Source: a virus. From it: a DNA stretch of 46,126 nt. The position numbers were made by a program, and so were the translations under genes. The notes under the pieces are model-generated. The model was not told where the DNA came from, did no database searches, and saw only the letters and a list, made by a program, of their open reading frames with translations. Shown here in pieces: positions 16,726 to 24,839 of the stretch. The stretch's first letter is position 1, and each line of letters begins with the position of its first letter. The stretch covers positions 1 to 46,126 of the IMG/VR virus record IMGVR_UViG_3300011445_000032; one strand, written 5' to 3'.

Positions 16726-18378
16726 ATGGCCAAGTACGTCGTCCCTCCCGGCGAGACGTCGCGCATCTGCGAGGTGTTCATTCTGGACACGTCGGAGACC
16801 GACGGGCGTGGCCTGACGGGGCTCGTGCACAACACCTCTGGGCTGACCTGCTACTACCACCGGAACCGCGCCGCGTCGGCCGTGGCCGTCTCCCTGGTGA
16901 CGATGACGGTCGGCACGTTCACGTCGGGCGGCTTCAAGGAAGTCGACGCGACGAACATGCCGGGCGTCTATCAGGTCTGCCTGCCAGACGCGGTGTACGC
17001 GGACGGATCGCAGAGTGTCGTCGCGTTCCTCAAGGGCGCCGCCAACATGGCGCAGACGCCCTTCGAGATCCAGATCACATCGGTCACCAACGAATCCCCG
17101 TCCGACTTCATCGTCTGGATCGACGACATCAACCGCACCAGCTACGTGCAGTCTGGGCTGATCTACCGGCGCGTCATCAACGACATCGGGACGTGCGACT
17201 TCGACTTCGAGGACATCACCGGCGCTCTCATACCGGAGGCCGACCAGCTCGTCGAGGTCGAGATCGGCGGCGTCATCAAGTGGTCCGGCACGATCGCCCA
17301 CGTCTCCGGTCTGACGTTCCTCGGGCGCGTGACCGGCATCAACTGCCACGTCGTTGCGCAGGACTTCAACCAGGTCCTGCTCCGCACGCTCGTCAATGAC
17401 ATCTTCCCGGCGGACACGCTGAAGGCGCTGCTCGAGGAACTCGTCGGCTCCATCGGCTGGCTCGCTGATTACGGCATCTCTCTCGCCGCAGACCAGGTCG
17501 ACGGTCCAGCGCTCACCGAAATCGTGGCGCCCTGGATGACGGGCGAGGAGCTGCTCCGCTACCTCTCCGAGCTCACGAACTTCGTGCGGCACATCAACTC
17601 GAATCGCGAGCTCGAGATGTGGGACATCGGCACGAAGGATAGCGGCGTCACGCTCTCGATCGACAACGCCACGATCATCGACGCCGAATACGAGATCAGT
17701 CGGTTCGACTATCGCAATGTGCAGTACGTCGTCTACGGCCCGAACGAAGTGCTGACTGTGACGGACACGTGGATCGGGGACGGCAGCATTCAGGAGTTCC
17801 CGCAGCGGTACAGCGTGCAGGCGACGCGGCCGGAGACCGTGAACGTCGATGGCGTCGACTTCCCGGTCGGCATCTTCGGCGTTGACGTCATGGAGTGGAC
17901 CTGGCGCGAGTCCGATCACACGCTCGTCCAGGACGGCACGCCGGTCCCGAACGGGGACGTCATCATTGCCGTCTACACGTCGCTGTTTCCCAACTCGGTC
18001 GTCTTCGACGATCCGACGGAGATCGGCCTGCATGGTCCCTGGCTCAAGGTGGAGTTCGTCGAAAGCATCCTGACCTACGAGGAGGCGCTCGCCTACGCCG
18101 AGAACCTCATCAGGGTGAATCTGCCGCGGCCGCCGCTCCCTCGTATCAGCACGGAGGTGACGACCATCGAGCCCGGGCGACTCGTGATCGCCGACCTGCC
18201 GGAGATCGGGCTCGACGAGGTGCAGTGCTTCGTGCGCGGTATCGAGGTCCGCGTGATTCAGCAGGGCACGCAGGTGTATCGCGAGACGACCCTCGATCTG
18301 ATCGGCGGCGAGGAGCTGCCGGCCAACAGCGTGATCGATATGTGGCGCCGGATCGTTTTTGGAGTTTCGACGCAATGA
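16726..18378 (+). CDS. Baseplate hub-like tail protein with duplicated N-terminal module
   Basis: A 550-aa protein. Residues 1-120 are a paralogue of the 121-aa protein just upstream. From about 125 it reads FIVWIDDINRTSYVQSGLIY, continuing with the beta-domain order of tail hub proteins of the gp27/gpD or ReqiPepy6 Gp37-like kind, with GLTFLGRVTGINCHVVAQDF and a C-terminal ISTEVTTIEPGRLVIADLP. Such proteins form the trimeric ring at the tail end under the tape measure. The protein lacks a visible peptidase motif. The hub role is inferred from order and fold. Confidence 0.62.
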   Translation: MAKYVVPPGETSRICEVFILDTSETDGRGLTGLVHNTSGLTCYYHRNRAASAVAVSLVTMTVGTFTSGGFKEVDATNMPGVYQVCLPDAVYADGSQSVVAFLKGAANMAQTPFEIQITSVTNESPSDFIVWIDDINRTSYVQSGLIYRRVINDIGTCDFDFEDITGALIPEADQLVEVEIGGVIKWSGTIAHVSGLTFLGRVTGINCHVVAQDFNQVLLRTLVNDIFPADTLKALLEELVGSIGWLADYGISLAADQVDGPALTEIVAPWMTGEELLRYLSELTNFVRHINSNRELEMWDIGTKDSGVTLSIDNATIIDAEYEISRFDYRNVQYVVYGPNEVLTVTDTWIGDGSIQEFPQRYSVQATRPETVNVDGVDFPVGIFGVDVMEWTWRESDHTLVQDGTPVPNGDVIIAVYTSLFPNSVVFDDPTEIGLHGPWLKVEFVESILTYEEALAYAENLIRVNLPRPPLPRISTEVTTIEPGRLVIADLPEIGLDEVQCFVRGIEVRVIQQGTQVYRETTLDLIGGEELPANSVIDMWRRIVFGVSTQ

Positions 18379-18425
18379 CGTAACCAGGAACCTGACCCGC
18401 ATCCGCTAGGCCGGCCAGCCGAAGC

Positions 18426-18520
18426 GCTCACGGAGCCCGTGAGCTGTGGATGCGACAAGGGCTGCACGCAGAGGCCGCGTGCTGATTCCTCGCTACATCG
18501 CGAGGGGTTGGCCGCGGCCT
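18426..18520 (+). promoter_or_regulatory. Stem-loops before the small membrane protein genes
   Basis: The 173-base gap after the hub gene holds a hairpin GCTCACGG-AGC-CCGTGAGC (18426-18444) and a nested structure: outer stem AGGCCGCG/CGCGGCCT (18472-18479 with 18513-18520) around an inner hairpin CCTCGC-TACATC-GCGAGG (18488-18505), followed by TTGTGTT. The architecture repeats that before the capsid gene. A terminator or attenuator between tail and lysis genes is plausible. Pairing was read by eye. Confidence 0.5.
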
Positions 18521-18551
18521 TTGTGTTGGCGGCCAGAAGGGAGACACCGAT

Positions 18552-18722
18552 ATGGGGCTGCTGATTCTGATCGCCGTCGTCATCGTCGTGCTGATCCTCG
18601 CGCTCATGCTCGTGGACCAGCTGCCGTTCGGAGAGCCGCCGTTGAAGAACATCCTGAAGGCGATCGTCATCCTGATCGCCATTCTCGTGATCTGCCAGCG
18701 TGCGGGATTGCTGGCGCTCTGA
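18552..18722 (+). CDS. Small two-span membrane protein, holin candidate
   Basis: A 56-aa protein not longer than its two hydrophobic helices (about residues 2-20 and 34-52) joined by a short loop DQLPFGEPPLKN. The sequence resembles the Thivi_2564-type small membrane proteins common in prophages. AAGGGAG precedes the ATG. It opens a block of small membrane genes leading to the endolysin, so a holin role is likely but not proven. Confidence 0.6.
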   Translation: MGLLILIAVVIVVLILALMLVDQLPFGEPPLKNILKAIVILIAILVICQRAGLLAL

Positions 18723-18727
18723 CGCGA

Positions 18728-18964
18728 ATGACCGTCGAGTCCCTGCTCCTCGGCGCGCTCTCGACACTCGCCGCGGTGATTCTCGCGAATCACGCGGGGC
18801 TGTGGGTGTCGGGTCGCGAGTTCAAGGTGATGCAGGCCGACCGCGACTTCTACCAGCGGTTGTTCGTACGGCAGACCCGCATCATCCGCAAGCTGACTGC
18901 CGCGAAGGGCGATGACCTGGGAGACCTCGATGACGATGGCGACGACAGCGAGCGGGTGGCCTGA
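18728..18964 (+). CDS. Small protein with N-terminal membrane helix
   Basis: A 78-aa protein; residues about 3-28 (VESLLLGALSTLAAVILANH) form a hydrophobic helix, followed by a charged helical part (REFKVMQADRDFYQRLFVRQ) and a very acidic C-terminus. One-span topology with a coiled cytoplasmic or periplasmic part resembles i-spanin-like or antiholin-like proteins of lysis cassettes, but there is no specific signature. It begins five bases after the previous gene. Confidence 0.5.
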   Translation: MTVESLLLGALSTLAAVILANHAGLWVSGREFKVMQADRDFYQRLFVRQTRIIRKLTAAKGDDLGDLDDDGDDSERVA

Positions 18965-18965
18965 C

Positions 18966-19145
18966 ATGACGTGGTTTGACCGTCTGTGGGCGTTCTGTCG
19001 CTTCCACTTGATGCGACACGAAGGGACTGCGCCGGAAATCCTCGCCGCGTTCGAAGAGGTGGTGGCCGAGCAAGAAGAGCAGGCGCGCGTCGCGCTCGTC
19101 CAGGCTCGGCATCGCGTCATGACCGGCCGCGGAGCGCGCCCATGA
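18966..19145 (+). CDS. Small hypothetical protein in the lysis block
   Basis: A 59-aa protein, MTWFDRLWAFCRFHLMRHEG onward, with a helical glutamate and arginine rich C-terminal half. No family recognised and no clear membrane span. It begins one base after the preceding stop and overlaps the next start at ATGA 19142, so it belongs to the same translational unit. Confidence 0.48.
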   Translation: MTWFDRLWAFCRFHLMRHEGTAPEILAAFEEVVAEQEEQARVALVQARHRVMTGRGARP

Positions 19146-19540
19146 TGTTGAGCCTCAGCCCTGTCGAGGCCGTGCTCATCGTCGTCGCTGCGGCCGGCAC
19201 GTGGTGGGCGTGGCGCAACACGCGCGAGTCCGAGCGCGACGTGCAGGCCGTTCTGGCGTCTGGCCAGAACGGCATCTTGCTGTTGACGGCGCAACAACTG
19301 CGCGCCCAGCAGCGGGCGTGGGGCGTTGTCGCGTCTCTGATGTTTGTCATCACGCTGACTAGCATCCCTGAGCCGTCGCCGTGGCTGCGTGGCGTGCGTC
19401 GGCTCGCCGGCCTGGGCGTGCTCGTGGCGGTGGTCGTCGGCTCAGGGCGGGCGGATCGCCACCGGCGCCGGCTCCTGGAGCACGCCATCGAGATCGAGCG
19501 GCAGGCCAATGAGCAGCGCCGCCGGAGTACGGACGCATGA
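19142..19540 (+). CDS. Small membrane protein with about three spans
   Basis: A 132-aa protein with hydrophobic segments at about residues 8-22, 61-78 and 86-104 and a basic, helical C-terminus rich in arginine. The N-terminal span followed by WWAWRNTRESERDVQAVLAS recalls small phage membrane proteins of lysis cassettes. No family recognised with confidence; holin or accessory lysis protein is the best guess from neighbours. Confidence 0.5.
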   Translation: MMLSLSPVEAVLIVVAAAGTWWAWRNTRESERDVQAVLASGQNGILLLTAQQLRAQQRAWGVVASLMFVITLTSIPEPSPWLRGVRRLAGLGVLVAVVVGSGRADRHRRRLLEHAIEIERQANEQRRRSTDA

Positions 19541-19941
19541 CCGATTTACCGCCTACACCGGACATCGGCACGCTCACGGCCACCGTGACCGGGGAGATCC
19601 CCCCCGTGACCGAGGCCAGCGTGACCGCGCAGAAAGCTGCAGCTTTTCACAAGGCCGGAGAGGAATCCCTGCGCTCGGAAGGGCAGCGGCACATCAATCT
19701 GATTTGGGAATCCACGCAATCGAAAATCTCGGTAGCCGTGGTGTTCACCGCGCTGTTTGTGTCTGGTCTGCTGTCGCTGCTCGCGCTGTATCCAAACGCG
19801 ACCGAACGTCAGATGGCGATGGCGATCACGGCGTTCATGCTGGTGAGCAATCTCGCCACCGGGATCATCGGCTTCTACTTCGGGCGCACGAACCATCAAC
19901 GCACGGGCGGCGTCCCCGCCGGGGAACAGGAGGGGCGATGA
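19537..19941 (+). CDS. Two-span membrane protein, holin-like
   Basis: A 134-aa protein. After a soluble N-terminal part containing WESTQSKISVAVVFTALFVS, it has two hydrophobic helices at about residues 67-86 and 96-117 and a short charged tail ending in GEQEGR. The layout, N-terminal domain plus a hairpin of two spans, fits a class II-type holin or a host-membrane protein. It overlaps both neighbours by four bases (ATGA). Confidence 0.55.
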   Translation: MTDLPPTPDIGTLTATVTGEIPPVTEASVTAQKAAAFHKAGEESLRSEGQRHINLIWESTQSKISVAVVFTALFVSGLLSLLALYPNATERQMAMAITAFMLVSNLATGIIGFYFGRTNHQRTGGVPAGEQEGR

Positions 19942-20171
19942 GGCCTGACCTGACCGGCGCACCGCTCGCGGGACGAGCGCTCCTGGCGCTGCGGGCGGGC
20001 GACATGACGAGCATCGAACTGGCGGGCCGTCTGCGAGCCTGTCCAAGCAACCTCGCCCGGGTGCTCCGTGACCTCGAGGCGCAGGGCCTCGTGCGGTGCC
20101 TTGTGCCGCGGCACGGCTGCGTGCCGAGCGAGTGGGCGCTCGTGCGCGAGCAGGAGCGGCGCGCGTCATGA
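19938..20171 (+). CDS. Winged-helix DNA-binding-like protein
   Basis: A 77-aa protein with LALRAGDMTSIELAGRLRAC and NLARVLRDLEAQGLVRCL, a typical helix-turn-helix plus wing pattern of the MarR/ArsR-like kind. Its place in the middle of late lysis genes is odd. It may regulate late expression. The stop is 10 bases before the next start. Confidence 0.5.
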   Translation: MRPDLTGAPLAGRALLALRAGDMTSIELAGRLRACPSNLARVLRDLEAQGLVRCLVPRHGCVPSEWALVREQERRAS

Positions 20172-20181
20172 GGTAAAGACG

Positions 20182-20583
20182 ATGACTGATCGTGAAATTC
20201 CGACGGTAGACCGGAGCCAGTGCGTCCTGACGGATGGTTCGCCAGTGACGGCGGACCATCGCGAGATTGACCCGCGAACTGGTCAACAGAAGGGGTACGT
20301 CGTCCTGACGCCAGAGGAGCGCGCGAAGGGGTTCGTGCGTCCGGTGCGCGACAGCTATCGGCACGTCGGACGCCGCGAAGTCATCGTCAATGACGGCAAC
20401 GTGCAGGACACGGAGGGACACGTCGGAGGCTGTGGCGCTGTCACGACGATGGGCCGTCCGCTGGCGGAGACATACGCACGTGATCCGTCCTTCTACTCCG
20501 GCACCTTCTGCGCAACGTGCCGCGCGCATTTCCCTCTCGACCAATTCGTGTGGGAAGGGACGGACGAACAGGTCGGGTCATGA
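20182..20583 (+). CDS. Hypothetical protein with possible zinc-binding cysteines
   Basis: A 133-aa protein with a region of turns and beta strands (DRSQCVLTDGSPVTADHREI) and a late CxxCxxHF motif (FCATCRAHFPLDQFVWEG), together with an earlier GGCGAV, that could coordinate zinc. AGGTAAAG precedes the ATG. This GYVVLTPEERAKGFVRPVRD core occurs in many phage hypothetical proteins, but no function is assigned here. Confidence 0.5.
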   Translation: MTDREIPTVDRSQCVLTDGSPVTADHREIDPRTGQQKGYVVLTPEERAKGFVRPVRDSYRHVGRREVIVNDGNVQDTEGHVGGCGAVTTMGRPLAETYARDPSFYSGTFCATCRAHFPLDQFVWEGTDEQVGS

Positions 20584-20852
20584 AACACGCGCGCACGCAC
20601 GCGGCGACGCCGGACATGGAGCAGTGCTACCAGGAGATGGTGGCGGCGATTGGAAAGCTCACCGTGCGGTATCCATCCATCCGCAACATCGAGTTGATTG
20701 CGCTCATCGGCCGCATGGCTGGTTACTGCGTCGCGATGTGCTTTCCTGACGAGCGCGACCTTGCGCGGCAAACCGCGATTGAGAATCTTGACCACGCTGT
20801 GAGCGACGTCGCGCAGCAAGGGCCGGCACGCGCTGGAGTCATTCAGCCATGA
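20580..20852 (+). CDS. Small hypothetical helical protein
   Basis: A 90-aa protein, mostly helical (MEQCYQEMVAAIGKLTVRYP; ELIALIGRMAGYCVAMCFPD). No family recognised. It overlaps the previous and next genes by four bases each, so it is translated with the endolysin, and could be an accessory lysis or regulatory factor. Confidence 0.45.
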   Translation: MKHARTHAATPDMEQCYQEMVAAIGKLTVRYPSIRNIELIALIGRMAGYCVAMCFPDERDLARQTAIENLDHAVSDVAQQGPARAGVIQP

Positions 20853-21430
20853 CGTTCACGCTCGCGCGCGCCGCCGAGTATCAGCGTCTCTTCGCTGACT
20901 GCGTCGTGCTGCCGACGCGGCGCCGTGAGGTGGAGCGGACCGTGAGCCGGATCGCGCTGTCGGTGTCCCGGTATCAGGCGGTGAGCGAGGGGATCGGCGT
21001 CCCGTGGTTCGTCGTCGGCGTGATTCACGCGCTGGAGGCCTCGCTCGACTGGAGCACCCATCTCCACAACGGCGACAAGTTGACCGCGCGGACGGTGCGC
21101 GTGCCGAAGGGGCGACCGCGCGACGGCGAGCCGCCGTTCGAGTGGGAGGACTCTGCGTCCGACGCGCTGCTGCTCCACGAGCTCGACGCCGTGCCGGAGT
21201 GGACGATCGCCCGCGCCTGTTACGAGCTCGAGCGGTTCAACGGGTGGGGTTACCGGCGGCACGGGATTCCGTCGCCGTATCTGTGGTCCGGGTCGCAGCA
21301 CTACATGTCCGGGAAGTATGTCGCGGACGGCCTGTGGTCGGCGACGGCGGTGAGCCAGCAGATCGGGGGAGCGGTGCTCATCAAGCAGGCGCTGGCCGCG
21401 GGCATGGAAACGGGGTTGACCGATGCCTAA
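20849..21430 (+). CDS. Putative endolysin (phage lysozyme family)
   Basis: Degrades peptidoglycan at the end of infection. The 193-aa protein has the core of a phage lysozyme-like family: VPWFVVGVIHALEASLDWST (Glu 63 is the likely catalytic acid), HLHNGDKLTARTVRVPKGRP, and a C-terminal ERFNGWGYRRHGIPSPYLWS followed by SGKYVADGLWSATAVSQQ. Its position, right after the holin-like block, agrees. There is no signal peptide, so it needs a holin. The family is recognised from memory of similar proteins, not from a search. Confidence 0.72.
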   Translation: MTFTLARAAEYQRLFADCVVLPTRRREVERTVSRIALSVSRYQAVSEGIGVPWFVVGVIHALEASLDWSTHLHNGDKLTARTVRVPKGRPRDGEPPFEWEDSASDALLLHELDAVPEWTIARACYELERFNGWGYRRHGIPSPYLWSGSQHYMSGKYVADGLWSATAVSQQIGGAVLIKQALAAGMETGLTDA

Positions 21431-21530
21431 GACGCCGAAGTGCCCATCGTGCGGGGAGACGCGCCTGGTCGAGCGCATCGGTCACGTCTACTTCTGCCAG
21501 TGCTGCGCGAAGACCTGGAGGCCGTCGTGA
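21423..21530 (+). CDS. Tiny zinc-ribbon protein
   Basis: A 35-aa protein with two CxxC pairs: CPSCGE near the start and CQCC near the end, separated by a beta-like segment, i.e. a zinc ribbon. The stop overlaps the GTG start of the next large gene, and the start overlaps the endolysin by 8 bases. Such mini-ribbons are common in phages; partner unknown. Confidence 0.5.
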   Translation: MPKTPKCPSCGETRLVERIGHVYFCQCCAKTWRPS

Positions 21531-23290
21531 CCGCGTTTCCACGGCTCTCACCAGACGCCGCGCACGTCACCAGCGGCTGGGGCACCGTTGAGATCGACGG
21601 CCGCCCGATTGCGCCGGGGCAAGGCAGTTGCTGGTTCAATCGCGAGCAAATCGTGTACGGCGATCCGCAGGGGTGCCCGTGGTTGTACGGGGGCGGGACG
21701 CAGTTGAAACTCGCGTCGGTCGGCTACAACGACCTGGTCGCTGGCGGTGGCCGCTGGGCCGGAGGGATCGTCAACAGCGCGGTCGTGCGCATCGATCGCA
21801 GTGACGGGCCGTCGATCGAACGCGCCTACCAGCCGGCCATGTCGGATGCCGGCGACCTCGCCTACCTCACAGCTCCAACGTCGCCAGAGCACGAGCTGCG
21901 GTGCATCCGCGCAGGCGGCACGCGCGCGGACCTGATCACTGCTGGTCCGATTGAGTATCCGTCCGTCTGTTCTGCCGGGATCGTCTGGTCCAGTTTCGCG
22001 AGCGGGATTCAGCGCACCTGGGCCTGTCCAACCGGCGACACCCCGCGCGAAGTCCACGCGAGCTTCTGCCGGTGGGAAGTGCGCCCGATCGCCGTCGATG
22101 TCGGCGGGGCGCTGTGGGTCTGCTCGGTCGATGAGACGCGCGTGCTGCTCTACCCGGCCGGATCTACCTTCGGGTACGTCGTCATCGAAGGGTCGGTCGG
22201 AGAAGCCAATTCCAAGGATGTGCGCTACGACCTGACGCGCCGAGCGTTCCGCTGTGTCTACACGCAAGGCGAACAGTTGATCTGGATCGATGCCTTCCGC
22301 GTGGACCTGTCGAAGCCGCCGAATGTCGATCCGCCACAGCCTGAACCGATCGTTCCGCTGCCGGCCGGCACCGTCATCGCAGACACGCTGCCCTATGTCA
22401 TCGGCACGCCGGCCGCCTGGCCGCGCGTCGGCGACGAGGGCGGCAACATGGACTGCGTGCCGGTCGCCGGCCAGGCCGCGGTCGCGTTCGTGAAGTTCGC
22501 CTCGCCTTCATTCGCCGAGTGGTGGCGCTGGGACGGCGACTACATCTACCACCACGAGGACCGGTCAGACGGCCTCGACCAGCCGTACCACTGGACGAAG
22601 GACCGTTGGATCAAGCGGCGCTGGGCCATCGGCGAGCAGATAGACAGCCGAGAGAACAACGTCATCAGGCGCACGGCTGACGAGGGCGACAACTGGAGCG
22701 AGCGCCCGTGGGCGATGGTTATGCGGTTCGTGGCCGCGTTCGAGTCCTACCCGTGCGGCGGCGACATCGGCGACGCGCCGGTCATCGTCGTGGAGTACGA
22801 CCCGACCTACACATTGGAACCGCGCCGCGGCGGCGTCGAGCGCTTCTGGTTCGCCGCTGGCTGGGGCTGGTTCCGCTGGCAGTCGGCGCCCTTTGGCACC
22901 GTCTTCGACTTCTCCCCGGACCCGTCCACGCCGAACCTGACCGATGCCTTCTTTCACCGTCTCGGCGGCGTGCGCGTGACGCCGATCGATCCCGTCCGTC
23001 CGTGGGCGGCGCCGCCCGTTGAACCACCACCAGAGGAGCCTATGAAACCGCGCGACCAGTTCTACCGAGAGTTTCAGGACGTCAACGCCTTCTATCAGGC
23101 CGACGAGGGACTGAAGCGGCCCGGCGGCATGATGCTCAACGACCCGTCCCGCTGCGACGTCGAGGCGATGGGCGCGTGGGGCTACGACCTCGCCGCCGGC
23201 AAGACCGTCAACGACTGCAAGAACGCCATCGTGCGGTCCGACGAATGGGCGACGAAGCACCCGGGCGAGGTACCACCGACTTTCCCGTAG
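21527..23290 (+). CDS. Large tail-tip or fibre protein, first part of a -1 frameshift pair
   Basis: A 587-aa protein. The first ~250 residues repeat short beta-strand blocks (WGTVEIDGRPIAPGQGSCWF; NDLVAGGGRWAGGIVNSAVV) like a beta-propeller. A proline hinge follows (PPNVDPPQPEPIVPLPAG), then a second globular part with many aromatic residues, then a PPVEPPPEEP hinge and a short helical end with FYREFQDVNAFYQADEG. It starts at GTG 21527. The frame stops at TAG 23288, directly after a TTTCCCG heptamer, and the -1 frame goes on without a break into the next gene. No enzyme motif is recognised; likely host-contact protein. Confidence 0.6.
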   Translation: MTAFPRLSPDAAHVTSGWGTVEIDGRPIAPGQGSCWFNREQIVYGDPQGCPWLYGGGTQLKLASVGYNDLVAGGGRWAGGIVNSAVVRIDRSDGPSIERAYQPAMSDAGDLAYLTAPTSPEHELRCIRAGGTRADLITAGPIEYPSVCSAGIVWSSFASGIQRTWACPTGDTPREVHASFCRWEVRPIAVDVGGALWVCSVDETRVLLYPAGSTFGYVVIEGSVGEANSKDVRYDLTRRAFRCVYTQGEQLIWIDAFRVDLSKPPNVDPPQPEPIVPLPAGTVIADTLPYVIGTPAAWPRVGDEGGNMDCVPVAGQAAVAFVKFASPSFAEWWRWDGDYIYHHEDRSDGLDQPYHWTKDRWIKRRWAIGEQIDSRENNVIRRTADEGDNWSERPWAMVMRFVAAFESYPCGGDIGDAPVIVVEYDPTYTLEPRRGGVERFWFAAGWGWFRWQSAPFGTVFDFSPDPSTPNLTDAFFHRLGGVRVTPIDPVRPWAAPPVEPPPEEPMKPRDQFYREFQDVNAFYQADEGLKRPGGMMLNDPSRCDVEAMGAWGYDLAAGKTVNDCKNAIVRSDEWATKHPGEVPPTFP

Positions 23291-24378
23291 GGGGCGGGGG
23301 GCCTGCGCCAGGTCCACTCCCCGTCCCTCTTCAGGACCAACTTTTTGGCTGCTTCTGGTGGGGTGTCTTCACCGACATCGAAGCCGGCAAGCAGCGCGAC
23401 GAATTCTTTCGGCGCACGCAAGATGCCGGCTGCAACGCGACCGAGTCCGGGCTCGACAACGCGTGGTTCGACTACCCGGAGCACGGCCACGGCGGGTTCG
23501 TGCCATGGGAGCGGGCCAACGGTTCGCCGGCGTTCGGCGGCACGGGCCCATTCGATCTCACCCGGAAGTCTGAGGCGTTCTGGGACCACTACCTCGCGGG
23601 CGTTGAGTCGGCCATCGCCCACGGGCAGGTGGTGCAGGTCAAGGTCGCGCCGAATTACTACAGCTGCGCGTCGCACACGCAGGGCGCGCTCTGGGTGCCG
23701 GACCGCGATCTGAATCCGCGCCGCTACAACATCCAGGGCGAACGACTCGGCGACCCGGACAACGACCGGGGCATTCATGACTATGTCGGCACCGACGATG
23801 ACTGGGTGGGCAACGCCCTCATCGAGGAAGGCTGTCGCCGGTTCAAGCCCTACGTGGAGCGCGGGCAGCTGTACTTCTGCACGGCGCTCGAAATGGCGCA
23901 GAAGGAACTGCACGTCCGGGTGCGCGACCGCATCCTCGGTCATCTGTCGGACGCGATCGTCATCGCCAACCGGCAGGAGTGGCCGACCGGCATGTGGCGG
24001 AACATGGTCCGCAAGACCGGGTTCGACGGCAACGAAGAGCACAAGAAACCCATTCTGGAGAAGTTCCTCGCCGAGTACGACGCCAACAACCTGCCGCCCA
24101 CGCGGTCAGAGATGCTGGCCGAGGCGCGGGCCTACAACCCGTGTTCGGCGTTCTGGTCGTCTGACGGCTGCCGGATCGACAAGGACCCGGACCGTTGCTA
24201 CGACTACCCGAACCTGGAGGAGCACGCGGTCTACATCCTCCGGGAGTTCGGCGGGAACTGGTGTCAGCAGTCGGTCTCCAAGATGCCGCAGTACTCCTGG
24301 GGCCGCGTGGACCTCGGGCCCATGGACCGGAACGAGATCCCGATGCTCAAGAACATCTACCGGCGGTGGAAGGCATGA
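23245..24378 (+). CDS. Second part of the frameshift pair, glycan-binding or hydrolase-like
   Basis: The folded part starts at about 23330 (LFGCFWWGVFTDIEAGKQRD) and is rich in aromatic and acidic residues, resembling a TIM-barrel glycoside-hydrolase-like domain (acid residues in WFDYPEHGHGG and LEEHAVYILREFGG), but no catalytic motif can be assigned. The nearest ATG (23245) lies inside the upstream gene and has no ribosome site. The likely product is a 950-aa fusion from -1 slippage at 23281-23287, with the frame change inside a proline and glycine linker (VGGGGPAPGPLPVPL). If slippage is real, the 363 residues from 23287 are the extension. A single-base sequence error is the alternative. 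Confidence 0.6.
   Translation: MGDEAPGRGTTDFPVGGGGPAPGPLPVPLQDQLFGCFWWGVFTDIEAGKQRDEFFRRTQDAGCNATESGLDNAWFDYPEHGHGGFVPWERANGSPAFGGTGPFDLTRKSEAFWDHYLAGVESAIAHGQVVQVKVAPNYYSCASHTQGALWVPDRDLNPRRYNIQGERLGDPDNDRGIHDYVGTDDDWVGNALIEEGCRRFKPYVERGQLYFCTALEMAQKELHVRVRDRILGHLSDAIVIANRQEWPTGMWRNMVRKTGFDGNEEHKKPILEKFLAEYDANNLPPTRSEMLAEARAYNPCSAFWSSDGCRIDKDPDRCYDYPNLEEHAVYILREFGGNWCQQSVSKMPQYSWGRVDLGPMDRNEIPMLKNIYRRWKA
23281..23327 (+). promoter_or_regulatory. Candidate -1 programmed ribosomal frameshift signal
   Basis: Slippery heptamer T TTC CCG in the zero frame (23281-23287) fits X XXY YYZ exactly and is followed at once by the UAG stop (23288-23290). A stem starts at 23291: GGGGCGGGG (23291-23299) pairs with CCCCGTCCC (23319-23327), nine pairs with one G-U, enclosing an inner hairpin CCTG-CGC-CAGG (23302-23312). 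The spacer is only 3 bases, shorter than typical. Confidence 0.6.
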
Positions 24379-24839
24379 GGCCCGCCGCGCGGCGCGTCTC
24401 GGCGGTGCTCGTGCTGCTGACCCTGCAAAGCGGCTGCGCGCTGACGCTCGCGCGCCGGCCGGCGCACGCGATCGCCCCACTCGGCGTCCAGGTGCTCACC
24501 GCGGTGGACGCCGCCCAGGACGTCATCATCGCGCTCGGCCAGGCCGGCACAATCCCGCCGGCCCAGGAGCGAGCGGCGCTCAAGGCCACCGTGGCCATCG
24601 GCTACGCGGGGAAGAAGCTCGCCTCGGCCCTGCGCACGATGGACGCGGCGCAGTCCGCGCTCGAGCAGGCCCAGGCGAGCGGGGAAGTGGGCGCGCTGCT
24701 CGACGTCATCAACGGGCTGATCTTCGAGGCGCTGGCGCCGTTCACCGACACGACGGTCCGCGCGCAGGTGGCCGGACTGTTGAAGGAAGTCAATGCACTC
24801 CTGCTGGCGATTGCCGGCGCCATTGCGAGGACGTCATGA
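24375..24839 (+). CDS. Putative lipoprotein in the tail-lysis region
   Basis: A 154-aa protein with a positively charged N-terminus (MRPAARRVSAVLVLLTLQSG) followed by Cys 21, giving a lipoprotein-like signal with an imperfect lipobox (QSG-C). The rest is alanine-rich helical sequence with little charge. A phage lipoprotein next to lysis genes could be an outer-membrane spanin or a surface-exclusion protein. The start overlaps the previous gene (ATGA at 24375) and the end overlaps the next. Confidence 0.5.
   Translation: MRPAARRVSAVLVLLTLQSGCALTLARRPAHAIAPLGVQVLTAVDAAQDVIIALGQAGTIPPAQERAALKATVAIGYAGKKLASALRTMDAAQSALEQAQASGEVGALLDVINGLIFEALAPFTDTTVRAQVAGLLKEVNALLLAIAGAIARTS

Noticed and set aside
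21527-24378. Diversity-generating retroelement acting on the tail tip genes
   Set aside because: No reverse transcriptase frame (no YxDD motif) and no template repeat are visible in the window.
24375-24440. Confident Rz1-type spanin call for the lipoprotein
   Set aside because: The lipobox is imperfect, the protein is too long and not proline-rich, and no convincing i-spanin overlaps it.
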